From Calliphora vicina (lineage: Eukaryota; Arthropoda; Insecta; Diptera; Calliphoridae), in contig NC_088782.1 of NCBI RefSeq assembly GCF_958450345.1, positions 91,744,858 to 91,808,857 on the forward strand: a stretch of DNA of 64,000 bases, read 5' to 3'. The position numbers and the translations under genes were made by a program. The notes beneath the pieces are model-generated. The model saw only the letters and a list, made by a program, of their open reading frames with translations, had not been told where the DNA came from and ran no database searches. The first letter of the stretch is position 1, and every line of letters starts with the position of its first letter. Shown here one piece after another: positions 1-12,466 of the stretch.

Positions 1-1737
1 CATTTCCAATATCGTTTAACATTAAAAACTTTACATGAAATCACCATTAACCATAGGCTTCTATTTTAAAAATAGTGAGATACAAATAATGAACATGATG
101 AGCACTTCCACCAGGATAAAAACATGGAAAAACGTTGTCGGTATGTTCTAGCAGTAAAGTGGTAAAAAACGGGTTTTCGTTTAACTGTGTTCGATAAATT
201 AAAAGTTTATAGAATGAAGATAATTATACATCAAATATAATTTATAATGTCACATACATATTATATTTTATCAAATCATGATTAAATTTTGAATGAATCA
301 TTTGATGTCTAAACTTCCCCTGCCAATATTTGGAAGAGGCTTTGGGACAAATGTGACTACTGCATTAAGAAATTAAAAAATACAGTTTTTTTTCTTTTGT
401 TTCATAAAAATAAATCCTGTCATCTTCTAGTAACACTTATTGTAGTACGTTGAATTTAGTGGTACATTTGTCTACGTATTGCTAATGATTTCAAAATATT
501 TGAATAAATAAAATATATTTGAATTCTTTTATTTATTCCAAAAACTTATTTTACTTTGGATGATTCAAAACAAAAAATTTAGTTTTATTTCATTTGATGC
601 TGTTTGATCTTACAAAACAATTGTAAGAGTAATCACGTCAAACAAATTTTTGCTAAAAAATATGCTTACGCTTTAAGTTTCATATTAATTTTTCGCATCG
701 ACCATTCCTACGTATGGGTAATATTAATTAATTATAACAAGTATACTCAAGTATAATCTAGTAGATATAGTGATCAAATATTCGGCATAATTTTTAAAAA
801 CCGGTTTTCGGTTTTTTTCAATCAAAAACCTGTTCGAATAACCGGTTTTTAAATTTTTTATCAATTTATGAATTGAGGTATAAATTAAGCTTAATATTTT
901 TTTTATTAAAACTAATTAAAAAATCATTCAGTCATTTAAAAATTTATTTAAATTAAATTTAAAGATTTACTTTATTTTAACTTTTTGAAAATTTGTCCAA
1001 GTAATCAAAATCTGGTTTTAAATCGCTAGTTGTTGCAATACTAGTTTTTTTGTTTTTTTATTGTTAAACTGAGCTGAGCTTCTAAATTTTCCGAGTCACA
1101 TTCAATATATTCTAAACCTTTATCTACGTATAGGAAGCTGGAACGATTAAACCTTGTTATTAAAATCAGTAGTGACAATGGCAGTGGTACAGTATCAATG
1201 ACATTTTATGATATCCACCAATTTAAAAGACACGCGGTTGGTATAAACTACGTAGAACAGGAACCGTTATACGAAGCTAAAACAAACACGCGCCAAAACG
1301 AGTCGCAAAATCGAAGGTAAAAAACAAAAATGAGCCAGAAATAATGACAATGACGCTCGACTGCGCCTAGTCCTTGATGTATAACTTGTTAATGGCATTC
1401 AACATGGAATCATAACACACATTTAGAAGAAAAGTGTTGTTTAAAGTAATCGCTAATTATTAAAATTAATCGCAGAATCTTAAAATAAATAAAAAAAATA
1501 TTCGATTTTGTCGAATAATTCGAGACAAAAAAACCCGTTTGTCGAATAACTCGAAAACCGTCCTTTTGTAAAAACCGGTTAAAAAAACCGCAAAATTGGA
1601 AAATAAATATTTATGAAGAAGTAAATCTTCACAAAGTTCACAGACATACGGACATAGCACAATCAACTTAGAATTTCATAAGTATCAAAAATATATACGC
1701 TTTGTTGAGTCCCAGATGAATATTTCTCAATTGAAAG
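1..1737. other. Unassigned AT-rich DNA
   Basis: No gene or bounded repeat seen. Two short blocks rich in AACCGG and TCGAATAA motifs (about 781-860 and 1501-1590) look related and may be the ends of an old element, but no matching termini were found. Confidence 0.5.
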
Positions 1738-2240
1738 CCGTGTGTCCACTACCAAGTTTTCTTGCGGAAGTTGACTTTCAGAAGTTTTTGTCGTGTAAAC
1801 ACGTATTAGAAGTCGACTTCCAGAAGTCATTGCTTGCAGAAATTATGTGGAAACACGTGTTTGTTGCTTGCTGGTGTTTTGAAGACTTACAGAAGAAGTC
1901 GGGTGTTTTTTTTGGAAGAGTAACTAAAAGCCAGTCTGTTGAAGGTATAGTCAATCACTTTTTAGTACCCTGCTTTTGAATTCTTGTTTGAGTTAAATAT
2001 AAAATGTATTCTAAATCTTCATTAGACATTCTCAGGAAAAGTTTAGGATGCATGGAATCTTCGGTCCTCAATTCTTCAAGCACCCAATTTCACACCAAAA
2101 TCTTCTTTTTGTTTCTTTTTAATTAAATATGATGCGGTCGCAGCTGGAAGCAGACTTCCGCAAGTTGCGGTTTGAGTGGAAACACTTCAGCAAATACTTG
2201 CAGAAGTTCTTCCGCAAGTGACTTGCTAGTGGACACACGG
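1738..2240. mobile_element. 503-bp element with terminal inverted repeats (CCGTGTGTCCACTA)
   Basis: The left end CCGTGTGTCCACTACCAAG (from 1738) is matched by the reverse complement of the right end (to 2240), with one mismatch in 19. The similarity runs on inward for about 15 bp through CTTGCGGAAG. The interior repeats short modules such as CTTGCGGAAG, CTTCCAGAAGT and TGGAAACAC, a pattern of subterminal repeats seen in many non-autonomous DNA transposons. No clear target duplication flanks it (left TTGAAAG, right ATTTACA), so the superfamily is undecided. The open frame at 1716-1979 lies inside the repeat and is not taken as a gene. Confidence 0.65.
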
Positions 2241-3551
2241 ATTTACAAACTATACACCCTCATTAACAACTTTTGGTGGTGGAGGGTATAATAATGGGGC
2301 TTTTCGGAATTTTAAATCAGTTAAGTTTTTAATTTGGGATTGGAATTGTACATCCTTCCGAAACAAGTTTCGCATGTTTTGATATGATGCAAAAATATTT
2401 TGGTTGAACTTTATAAAATCTCTACCAAATAGCACCTCTCACCAAACATAAAGATCAGCCTAATAGACCTCATGTAATAAATCATTTCTATATCATTTTG
2501 ACACGCTTAGCATAAATATTACAAAGGATTTCCAGAATTTCGGCTTTTAAATTTTCAAAGAATAACTAGATTTTAGCATTTTTTTATCAATACTATTCTA
2601 ATCAACTTTCAAAGGTAAAAACATTTTCTGGCTTTAAAATTTATTTTAGTTTTAGTATGTTTTTAGGGAAGAAAAAAATTATAATTTTAATATATTATTT
2701 ATATATATTCCTAAGGTTGGCTACCCGTTACCCCTAAAATAGACTTTAAGTTCCACTTACCTATAAAATACAGTTACCCTTATCGCTACTATGCCATTAT
2801 CGAAATAATCCAAATTAGCGTTACCTTTTTATAATTTCGAATCATTTACTAAACTTAGTATGGATAAACTTATAAACTTTTATAATAATGATTTACTTAA
2901 AATGGAAATGGTGAAGTCAGATTAATAAGCAAGCTGTATGATGATGCAAAATCAATCAATTTAAACCAAACAGAACTTTTCATGACAAAAGATAAATGTT
3001 CTTTGTCAGAGTAATATGAACAAAAATCTATAACAAAATGAAGCCTCTTTGGTTTGAAAATTTAACAAAATAATATCTTATTAATTTGCTTTTTCGAATT
3101 TCACTGAAATCCTTTGTTATACACTTTTATTGATTTAATAAATGAAAAAAAAACTTCTAAAAGTCAGTCACGTCGGTCAGCCATAATCATTCAATCAATC
3201 AAGGAATCACTGAGCCACCGCAACTGCCCGTTCCATCATATTTTAATGGCGACTCAATGTCCATGCTGACGTATGTATAGAATAAATTAATTTTGCTAGA
3301 AATTAAATAAATATCAAATAAACATTAATTTGGAAAAGTTTTTATAGTTATTTTTCGATTGGAGCAAATACTACAAATATAAATTTTACAATTATCAACA
3401 TATGATTTATATTTATTTTATTATTACTGATCGCTATTATTGTAGATGTTTTTAAACTTTAAATTATTTTACTAATCATTAATAAAATGATTTATTATAC
3501 TTATTTATGTCTTAGGGGTCCTAATTTCCCGAACTATTTTTGTTTACCAGC
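2241..3551. other. Unassigned AT-rich DNA
   Basis: Nothing recognised. The short open frame at 2250-2435 (minus) has no familiar motif. Confidence 0.5.
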
Positions 3552-4075
3552 GCACAGTACTATAGAAGAAAAGAGGGAAATAAATCTGTAACTTCCAAAC
3601 GGTTAGTCAGGTTTTAAAAAAGTTTCACATGTGCAAAGCGGATGTGTTATCGAGTTTTAGTTTTGAATTTGGATATCATGGGTACACCAGGGTTGCGACC
3701 AAGGTTCCCCAAAGACTTCATGGGTTTGTTAAATTCGTTTGTATTCCGATTATCTCTTATAGCTTGGGAGATATTGGCATTTGAAAATTAAATTTTCAAC
3801 ATTTCTACCCACTCTACTCCAGTTTTTTGATAACAACGGGTCCAAATATTTCCCGATTTTCTCCTGTTTTACTTTATTGGACTAACAAATGTGTGTAACA
3901 AATCAAAAAAGAATTGTATAAAAATAATGACTGAGTTTTTTCTAGCGATTTTTCTCGGTTTTTTTAGTCTAGTTATCTAACAAATTTCTAAGAAGATGTA
4001 TAAGGAATTTATACTATTTGCAAAGCTAATATTACAAAAGATATGTTTAATGAGAGAGGAACCTACAGTCGAAAT
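3552..4075 (+). mobile_element. Degraded copy of the CACAGTGG inverted-repeat element
   Basis: It begins GCGCACAGTACTATAG and continues with the same order of blocks as 40924-41540. These include GAGGGAAATAAATCTGTAAC, the TTCACATG-GCAAAG block, TTTTGAATTTGGA, ATTATCTCTTATAGCTT and the GAGATATT-GCATTTGAAA block. The match then fades through the ATGACTGAG and AGGATGTATAA blocks. Only the left half is present and it is clearly diverged, so this is an old, truncated copy. Confidence 0.7.
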
Positions 4076-7000
4076 TTCATGTCTTCGTTCGTCTTTGCCA
4101 ATCTTGTAAACAAGGTACCTTGTCGCAATTTTTGGGCAGATATTATTAAATATTTTAGTATAATGTCGAAGCTTGATAATGAAATTCGTTCAACATTTGA
4201 ATGTTTCCTAAATCGTTTTTAGAACATTAAGATGTTATACTTATATTAATATTCCAATTTATAGCTCATTTCATTCAGAATTTTAATGAGTATTTTACTA
4301 AACCATTAATAAAATATGGAATATATTTTGAGTAAATCTAATAAAATAAAAATGTTGTTTTATTGTCATTATTTGGACAAATAAGAAACAAACTGTATTA
4401 AATTTTGTCCAAAAAAATGAACATATTTTTTTTTTATTTTACTAGGAAATTTTAAAGTAAAAATTCAAAATATTTCTCTTGAAATGCCTGCTAGATTTTA
4501 CTATTTTTTACGTACGAAAACGGAAATTTGAAAGAAACTAGTAAAAACAGTAAAACTAATAAAAAAAATATTGTGCAAACAAACACACCTATTAATAACT
4601 GAAACTTACCTTTAAGTAAAAATATAATAGAGTGCAGCACCAGCATCTAAAAAAGAAACATATAAAATACGAATTTAAAAATATTGTGGTATATTTATTA
4701 TTTTATTTTACTAGCAACATACTCTACAACACAAATGATAAAGTTTAGTGAAAATTTAACATGTATTTGTTTAAATCTGAACTCAACTTACTTGTTTGTG
4801 CTCTAGAAACTGCTTGTTGAAACCCTTAAATTTTGTAACTCCCTGTGGCGCGGCATACATTAGATTTACGATATTTCATATAAACTCTTTCAGAGTTTTC
4901 CCCAGTTTTAAAAGTTTTTCATATTGTCGTAACAATTTGTCTTTTCCAATTAATTTTTGAAGTTATTTATTTGCGTACAACAACTGCATAAATAAATAAA
5001 ACAATAGATTTTTGAGTTTTTTTTTATATACTTGAAGATTTATAACGTCAATTTAAATAAAATACTGGAAAATTTAAGTTAAAACTAAACAATGTCAGCA
5101 AATTTAAAAATATTGCTTTTAAAAATCAATATTTTGCGACATACAGAGAGAGATGTAGGAAGTTATTAATGGCAGTGAAATTTGTGTTACGACAATATCA
5201 TTCCATCGCAGTTTTTGCTTGAGTTTACGATACGCCAAAGAATGTCAAACTGAATAATAAATTGTTTTGATTTGGAAATACGTCATGTTTGTTGACGTTA
5301 AAGTTACTAAAAATATTTGATAAACAATTAATATGCAAATGTTAAATCTTTCATAAGAAAATTATTTAAAATACCTAAATAAAGAATAATTAGAGAAGAA
5401 TATATAATACATATACATTGGTATGTACATATTTAAATATAGGATGATTAGATAGAACATTTCTCAAACCACTTTCCAAGTTTAGCTAAATAAGAATTAT
5501 AAATTCGAAAATAACATTAAGTTTTTAATACGTGCATACATATGTATATCAAAATATTTCAAATTAAACTATGTAAGTATGTATGAATATTTTAAGGAAT
5601 AAATTAATTTATATATGTATGTGAGTCAGTTATTATTATATGTTTTACCCCAACCATGAGGTTTATTTATATTTTATAGATAAACATATAAATATTTTAA
5701 AAATTTGGAAATGATCCACTATTTAAAAACTCCTTCCATTATTCTTCAACAGTTTTTCCATTTGATACATTTTCAACAAAAGTTTTTAAATTAACGAATT
5801 AATCAAACAATTGATCCATCTCAATATTTTTGATAGAAAATGATTTAATGACATCTGCAAACTCATGAAATGGTATGTTCGAGCTAAGATTAAAAACAGA
5901 AAGAAAATATATGATTCTTCCTTCCGTCCGTTTTCACTTAATATTTTCAACTACGAGTAAAAAATTGTATGTATGTTAAGAAAGTGATAGAATTTTAGCA
6001 ACGAAAAAAGTTACTATTTCAACATTTTTTTTTTAACAATATTATGGCTACTATACTTATGCTTAAAGATTGGGATTATCATAATATATTTAACTTACCA
6101 TACATATAATCGTAGCAATTCTATATATGATTGTAGTAAATAAATATAATGGTGCATAATAATCCTGAGTACATTAAAAATTATGTCAAAAAATTTCAGA
6201 AGTTCAACTTATCGATCTGTAACTTAGTCAGTTTTTGTCCGATTTTAAATTTTTAACGGGTTTGTAAAGAAAATTGACTACGCTTTAAAATGACGTGAAT
6301 TTGTTTATACATTTGTAAGTTATAAGTATTGTTTTTGTTAAGAATATCTAAAAGAAAAACAAAATTTATCATCTTTTTTGATTTCAGTCGCATTTTATTG
6401 CTTATTTTGATATAGAAGCTTATAAGAATTTATACCAAATTTTGTTCTTAACGAAACATGAATTTAATTATTCAAATCGGATGAAAATTTTAAAAGTTAT
6501 TCTCCACCAGCGCATATGAATAAAAAAAACTATACAAAAAAATATTTGTAAAATTTTTGTAAAATTTTTAAATTACAAGGTAAATTTGTTCGAACTTTTT
6601 CGAAAAAGTTTAATAACTTTTGCAAATATATACCGATTTTAACAAATAATATCTCGTTTTTGTCTACATAAAATTATCTTTAAAACACTGTGCAAAAAAA
6701 TATAGGTTTTCATAGAAAAATATCAAAATAACTATGTTGAATTTGAAAAATTACGAAAAAAATAAAGTGAAACTAGTTATAAAAACATACACAATTTGTT
6801 GGAATATACGTCTTGTGCATACATTTTATGAAAGCTTAATCCTTTGCCTATCCATAATAATTTAAAATTTTGAAATCGGTCTAAAAATGTATGAGTTAGA
6901 GAGTGTTTCTATGGTCTACCGATATACGTCACAGATTTTTTCATTTCGAAACGAAATAGAGCCCTTCTGAATTCAGTTTACGGGCAATGTGCATTTAAGC

Positions 7001-7079
7001 TAAAATTGTTTTCACTGTAAATTCGTAAATTTAACCGATTATGTTAATGATCCCAGATTATCGATTTACACTAAAAAAA
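4076..7079. other. Unassigned AT-rich DNA with TATG-type simple repeats
   Basis: No gene or bounded element. Interrupted TATG/CATA simple repeats occur at about 5405-5640. A 13-bp inverted pair (ATATTGTCGTAAC at 4921-4933 and its complement at 5186-5198) may mark a decayed element, but nothing else supports it. Confidence 0.5.
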
Positions 7080-7195
7080 TATATTTTGGATCCTTATAGA
7101 TAGCGGCTTCGATTTACCGAAGGTCCGCCTAAACGTGTTTTGGTTCAAATAAGTTTTTAGAAGCCCCCAGATATACTACGGACATAAATACAGAA
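7080..7195 (+). mobile_element. Diverged internal fragment of an INE-1/DINE-1-like element
   Basis: It shares TGGATCCTTATAGATAGCGG, the following TCGATT, and later AGAAGCCCCCAGATAT with the complete copy at 12467-13192, in the same order. Both ends are missing. The block of GTCCGTCTG repeats is decayed here. Confidence 0.65.
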
Positions 7196-8240
7196 GATAT
7201 ATTCATGAAAATTTTGGTATTAAATTAATTTTACATGATTGTGTACTCTACTGCACGTAATCACCAAATTGTTTTAAATATAAAATTTAATTTTAACAGA
7301 GTATGTGTAGGGTATCCACTGACTATATACGTATTCTTACTTGTTTTAATATCAATTATTTTGTGCTTTGAAAAAATAAATTGTCAGTACGAATTGATGA
7401 TTAAAATGTGATAAACGTAAATGTTTGATTACTGAAGTGTGACACGGATACGAATTTCACAAAGAATTTATATTAATAAATTTTATTTTGCCGCAAAAAT
7501 GCGAATAAAAATCAATTTTAAACCTTTTATATACGTAATGCTCACGTAATTGTGTTCACACTCTAATATTTACATTTCCCTTTTTTAACAAACCGAATTC
7601 TGTTATTATCAATAAATATACTAGATATGTACTATGAAAAGGTTAAAATTTTGAGAATTTTTGTGATGTACATCCAATATTTTATTTTATTACATTTATA
7701 AATATTAACGCACACACGCACAAACATTTGTATACACTAACAAACAAACACAATATTCAAATATGTATTTTTTTTATACATTTGAATATCAACGGTTATA
7801 TTTGATTGTGGTTAATCGAGTGTAAAGTTAAAAAAGAGAGAAAAATACACAGAAATGAAAACAATTTCCAGACATACAATGAAATAAAAATAATAATCAT
7901 CACTGTTGTTAAAAATGTCCTCCTTCCTTCCTGCCACAGGAAAATATTAAGTGCAATGCCATGGCATGGCGGTATATTTAAAGGCAAAGTTTTTACTGTC
8001 AAACGCCTGTTAAGACAATGATGTACACGTCTACTTTGAATCTTGTCAAAACTTCACATTTACCCCAACAAATACACAAAGTAACAAACCGACAAAGACA
8101 ACAATAATAAAACAAAGCATACAAATTTAAATGTGTCATTTTAAATAGACAACGACGTTACAGTTTAAATGATGAAAGTAAAAAAAAAAAACAAAACAAA
8201 AGGAAATAAATAAAATAAACATCAGATCAAGGAGTATGCA
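7196..8240. other. Unassigned AT-rich DNA with a small hairpin
   Basis: An imperfect hairpin around an oligo-T loop lies at 7753-7789 (ATATTCAAAT arm against ATTTGAATAT). The opposed open frames at 7796-8021 have no motif and are not called. Confidence 0.45.
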
Positions 8241-8441
8241 CAGTGCTGGGAGTATTAACAATATTGATAAGCATTTTTAATATGTTTTATATGCTTTTCT
8301 CTCTTCCAGAGAATTCTTAATCGATTCCAAATTTGAGCATGACGAGGGATTATTCATCATGAAAAGTTGCCGTTACTAACCTGATCTTTCAGTGGGTTAT
8401 TTCGTGTTAAAAAGACGTTCCTTTTAGGTTTTCCAGCACTG
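8241..8441. mobile_element. Short MITE with CAGTGCTGG inverted termini
   Basis: The left end CAGTGCTGGGA (8241) is mirrored by TTCCAGCACTG ending at 8441, giving a 201-bp unit. The right flank is TA and the left flank is CA, so a decayed TA target duplication of Tc1/mariner type is possible. No coding potential. Confidence 0.5.
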
Positions 8442-8923
8442 TAGATATTTTAATGTATGCATGTGTATGAGTGACAGTATGGTTTTTCCACTTTTTTCTT
8501 TGTAAAACAATTTTTGTAGAAAATAGGAAAATGAGGTTTGACAACAATTGTAAGAGTTTTTAGTAACACGATTTATTTACCACAAACAAGAACAAAAAGA
8601 CTCTTAGTGTGGCGTACTAATCTACTTATACTAATGTACACATTTATTTCTTTTTTCCTTCCATTTCATGCGTTTCCCATAGATATTTATTTATTTTATT
8701 TAATTTAACACAAACCTATTCAACATGATTCGAATGTACATGCGTTCACACAATATATGTAAGTACATACATATGTACATTAGATCGCTCCAAAATTGTG
8801 AAGGACAAGAAAACTTTAAGCTTTTGCCCCGAACTTCTTTTAATATGTCCTATATAAAAAATAGAGTTCGGTTTGGTCTGAGCTTTTAAAAAGCTTATAT
8901 GGCATACTGAAATCATTCAACGG

Positions 8924-8954
8924 TATTCCCTGCATCGGGATTATGCAGGGAATA
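8924..8954. repeat. Perfect 12-bp-stem hairpin
   Basis: TATTCCCTGCAT (8924-8935) and its exact reverse complement (8943-8954) are separated by a 7-base loop. It lies alone in unassigned DNA. Function unknown. Confidence 0.75.
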
Positions 8955-9116
8955 TTTGTAAACATATCTCTCAAAGAAACCAGTAATTTTATTAGAAACG
9001 AACGACTACTTTAATTAATAAAGGGCCTAATACAGATTTGACAAAACTTTGGAATCAAATATGTATGTATGTTACAATTAAAATTTCTGATTTTTCATAT
9101 ATTTTTATGAAAAACC

Positions 9117-9156
9117 ATTCGAATAATAATGAAATCATTCGAATAATAATGAAATC
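9117..9156. repeat. Two perfect 20-bp tandem units
   Basis: The unit ATTCGAATAATAATGAAATC occurs twice head to tail with no mismatch. Confidence 0.9.
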
Positions 9157-9524
9157 AAACTCCTAATATTTGAGAATTCATTAATATGTAATATACTCGT
9201 ACAATAAAAGGTTTGTTCGTTAACATATCACTTTGAAATTTTTATGTCAGAAATTTAAGAAATTTGAAACAAACATAAAATTACACTTTTCGTAATTTTT
9301 TTGTTGTTGGAATTTTGCCCATAATATCCACATTTGGTTTGAGTATTGTAAAAGAATAATATGAATTATTCTCTAATGCTATATAAATAAATAAAAATAT
9401 TTCACAAAAGTGAACAATTTGTATTAGCATTTTTGGATGTAATTAAGATGTCGCCTGTAAAGTGACATCTATTATTTTTTGCTTGGTAACATTCTAATTT
9501 GTTTTTTATATAAAATTTGAGTTT

Positions 9525-9814
9525 TTAACCTTTAACTTATGAGGTGGTGGTAAATTTTACACCCTCTCTTAATTTTTTTAAAGTTTTATCAAAAAGGCTT
9601 GCAAAATAAAGTGCCTGCATTTTTGTTGCAAATAACATTTTGCTTTCTTTTTTTAATTTTTTTAAATTAAAATTGTTGTATCTTCTTGTTAAAAAGCAAA
9701 TATTAACGAAAAAAGTTTTTTAAAGTAAAATTTTTCGCAAAAATTATAAGGTGTAAAATATACACCACATCTGTGACTATGTTAAAAATTTTCACGTCAT
9801 AAGTTAAAGGTTAA
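9525..9814. mobile_element. piggyBac-type MITE with TTAA target duplication
   Basis: TTAA (9525-9528) is followed by CCTTTAACTTATGA. The exact reverse complement TCATAAGTTAAAGG is followed by TTAA (9811-9814), so the 18-bp ends match perfectly. Cutting at TTAA and termini starting CC are features of the piggyBac superfamily. Inside the ends, TTTTACACC recurs in inverted order near each terminus. The 282-bp body is too short to code for a transposase, so this is a non-autonomous copy. Confidence 0.75.
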
Positions 9815-10490
9815 ATCAAAAAATTGTAGTAACGTTGCTTGCCATTTTTTTGCAAAGAATTTAGACATTTTTCATCAAAAATTGGCAATACTGTCTGTAT
9901 GATATACATATATAAATATCAATTTTTTTATAGGCCTAACCAAGACATTAATAACTCGCAGGAGTTTAAAAAGAAAACGTTGAATCCAAAAGGTAACGGT
10001 TTTATTGTTTAATGGATATGGGTTATGGATATGACTAATTTTATACGATCATCATAATATATATTATTATATTGTTTAATCCAAGTTATAAAGAGGAAGA
10101 TACTGTCAAAATTCGCTCACACATTTCGTCATTTCGTTGCATCAGTCTAATTTTCCTCCATATGTTTAAACAAATTAACATTTAATTTTTTGGTACATGA
10201 ACATGAGCTGCTAAATAAAAGTAGAATAAAATAATTTATGTGCAAATATCAATTGTAAAGAAATAATTTAGAATTAAATAAAAAACTGGAAATTGTATAA
10301 GGTCAAATGTGACATTTACATACGATCCTTTGAAGAAATTAATTATTATGTATTCTTTCATCAAAATATTTTAACAGAATCAAAACCAAACACATCTTAG
10401 CGTAGAATCAATCCTCTTTGATACATATAAACTAGAGTTTCGATTCGGTTTTAAAAGAAAAAAATTTCGAAATTACTAGATAGATATATT
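9815..10490. other. Unassigned AT-rich DNA
   Basis: No gene, repeat ends or conserved motif recognised. Confidence 0.5.
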
Positions 10491-10492
10491 TA

Positions 10493-10775
10493 TGGGACAT
10501 TTCATGTCAAGTGAACCAACTTTTGATCGTGATGAAATTTGCACCAATGTTAGATCGGTCGGGAACTCTCTGAGTCAGAGGGGGTCAAAATTTGACATTT
10601 TGGCCAAGCAGGTGTTTTTTCTTATCCATATAACTTTATTTTCCCTGTAAAGATCAAAAATGTCCTTTAAAATTTTTATCTTTTAATATCCTTTAAGATT
10701 GCCAATAAATTCCTTTTAAAAAAATAGTACGTTAAAGACCCAAATATTCGATACTAAATGTCAAAATTTCCCCCC
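10493..10775 (+). mobile_element. Left part of a TGGGGCATTTC-family MITE, right end lost
   Basis: Starting at TGGGACATTTCATGTCAAG after TA (10491-10492), it matches the first part of the copies at 31161 and 52292. It includes GAACCAACTTT, the CAGAGGGGGTCAAA block and the AAGCAGGTGTTTTTTCTTATC block. It then changes into a segment (about 10650-10770) that is repeated in reverse at 11305-11425. The right terminus is absent because an INE-like fragment starts at about 10776. Confidence 0.65.
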
Positions 10776-11235
10776 AAGAACAAAGCCTATTGAATTTGAT
10801 TAGAATCGGTTCATTATTTCGTCTAGCCCCCATACGATTGCCCTATTTGAAAATGGTTAAGCTCTCATAAATATCTTAATTATAAACATATTCAAACTAA
10901 ATTCAGCACAATTAAGTTTTATATAAGCCGAAATTATCAAATTTTGTGACGATCGGTCAACAATGTTCCATAGCTCCGTTATAAGCAACATTCTCGAAAA
11001 TGTCATTAATATACATAAATCTCTGAAATATGTCAGTATCCATACAAAAGTCAGCACAAATATGTTTCATATAATCGCAAAGCATCCCACCAAATTTTGT
11101 ACCGATTGGTCCATAATTAGTCACACCTCCCATATATTGGTATTCAAATAAGATTCAACATTTTCATATCAAAAGAAAACTCTTTATAATCATATACTCG
11201 GTGTAGTGTATCATAAAAAGTATTCTTTGATTTTC
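10776..11235 (+). mobile_element. Truncated diverged INE-like element (subfamily C)
   Basis: It has the block order of the longer copies at 22350-23077. This runs AAGCCTATTGAA, ATCGGT-CATTATTTC, TAGCCCCCATA, repeated GATCGGTC-ATAATTAGTCA stretches and finally ACTCGGTGTAGTGTATCAT. Neither terminal hairpin survives. The short open frames here are repeat sequence, not genes. It is flanked by an inverted pair (about 10650-10770 and 11305-11425), as if it had landed inside a fold-back element. Confidence 0.65.
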
Positions 11236-11299
11236 ACAAAGGTTTTTGTTATATTTTTCGAATGAAATATTAAAATTAAATAATGAAGATAGAAGGATG

Positions 11300-11430
11300 A
11301 AATTTTGGCATGTGGTATTCAATATTTGGATCTTTAACTCACACTTCTTTTGAAACAAAATTAATGGAAATCTAAAAGGATATTCAAGGATAAAAATTTG
11401 AAAGGACATTTTTGTCATCTTCTGATACTT
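11300..11430 (-). repeat. Inverted arm matching 10650-10770
   Basis: Reading the minus strand, blocks such as AAATGTCCTTT, TATCCTT and AAGATCCAAATATTGAAT recur in the order of 10650-10770. The two arms enclose the INE-like fragment and suggest one interrupted fold-back element. Confidence 0.55.
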
Positions 11431-12466
11431 ACATAATAAAATCAAAATAATACGAAATATTTTACAACTCTTCTTGATCATTCTGTACCAAATTTGGCGT
11501 AGTAGGATATTAAAAAAATTTCTTTAAAAATGAACTCCTCTGAAAATTTGAAGTCCTTTTAAAAGGAAACAGGATCACGAAATGAAAAACTTAAAACGCA
11601 GTTTTTCTCCATTTAATTTATAGTTTCAGACGTATATCATCCGGTTCGTGTCTAATATTGAGTGTTGTACGGCGTTATCGACTGATTTTGTTTCTATAAA
11701 ATCTTAATAAAACCACAATTTATTAAATATTAAGATATTATAGAAACAAAATCAGTTTACAAGCATTTTATGTCATTAAGCGTCCTCATGTAAACGCTTA
11801 AAAGCCTCGCAAACTGTGCAATCTGTGCATTTTTACACTCTCGCAAATGAAATGTCAAAAAATGTATGGAAATTCGTTTGCACAACTCCGATAAGTTTGC
11901 GCGACAATTTAGACTCGCAAACTTGAATTTATTGTGCATTTGATGAATCAGCTGCTTTTGTTTACTTTTATTTATAAGAAATAAAAATCAAATAAAATAT
12001 AAAAATTTTGTGCATGTGAAAATTGTGTAACTTTGGAACCGAATGATTGTATTAAATGACATTGTGTATGAAAACATTAACCAACAGCTAGAACATAAAC
12101 AAAGTCCTCCAAACTATGTATACCACCGTTTGTTCCAAAGATTTAACTGAGTACCCTTCCAAAGATTTAAATGAGTACCCTTATTAAATTTAAATAACAC
12201 AATATGTGTGTGCAATATCATAGAAATTTTTTATTCCTTTGAAAAACATATCGATACTATTATGCCACCTCCACGTGAGATGACCATGCCCTCAGAACGC
12301 CCATGCAGAATGTCCAATATGGCATGAGCACGTAGCGCCACACAGCTATGTAATAATTATGACTTGAATATTTCTAATAATAGATTTGAATTTGGGATAG
12401 TTATCATCCATATTTATGCATATATAATTTCGAAAACAATTTGTTCTGTTACAACCGAACCGTTTT
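11431..12466. other. Unassigned AT-rich DNA with one strong hairpin
   Basis: Apart from the hairpin at 11681-11756, nothing is recognised. The minus-strand open frame at 11757-11939 shows no motif. Confidence 0.5.
11681..11756. repeat. 29-bp-stem hairpin
   Basis: Arms 11681-11709 and 11728-11756 pair at about 27 of 29 positions across an 18-base loop. The outer 17 bp (ACTGATTTTGTTTCTAT) are perfect. It could be a small fold-back insertion. No target duplication was identified. Confidence 0.75.

Larger units (their letters stand above)
8442..9524. other. Unassigned AT-rich DNA
   Basis: It contains the perfect hairpin at 8924-8954 and a 20-bp tandem duplication at 9117-9156, both listed separately. 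Nothing else recognised. Confidence 0.5.

Noticed and set aside
5405..5640. TATG/CATA-rich stretch as a regulatory or origin element
   Set aside because: Interrupted simple repeats of this kind occur all over the window and carry no further signal.
11164..11481. 105-codon minus-strand open frame
   Set aside because: Spans an INE-like fragment and an inverted arm and is rich in I, F and L without motif.
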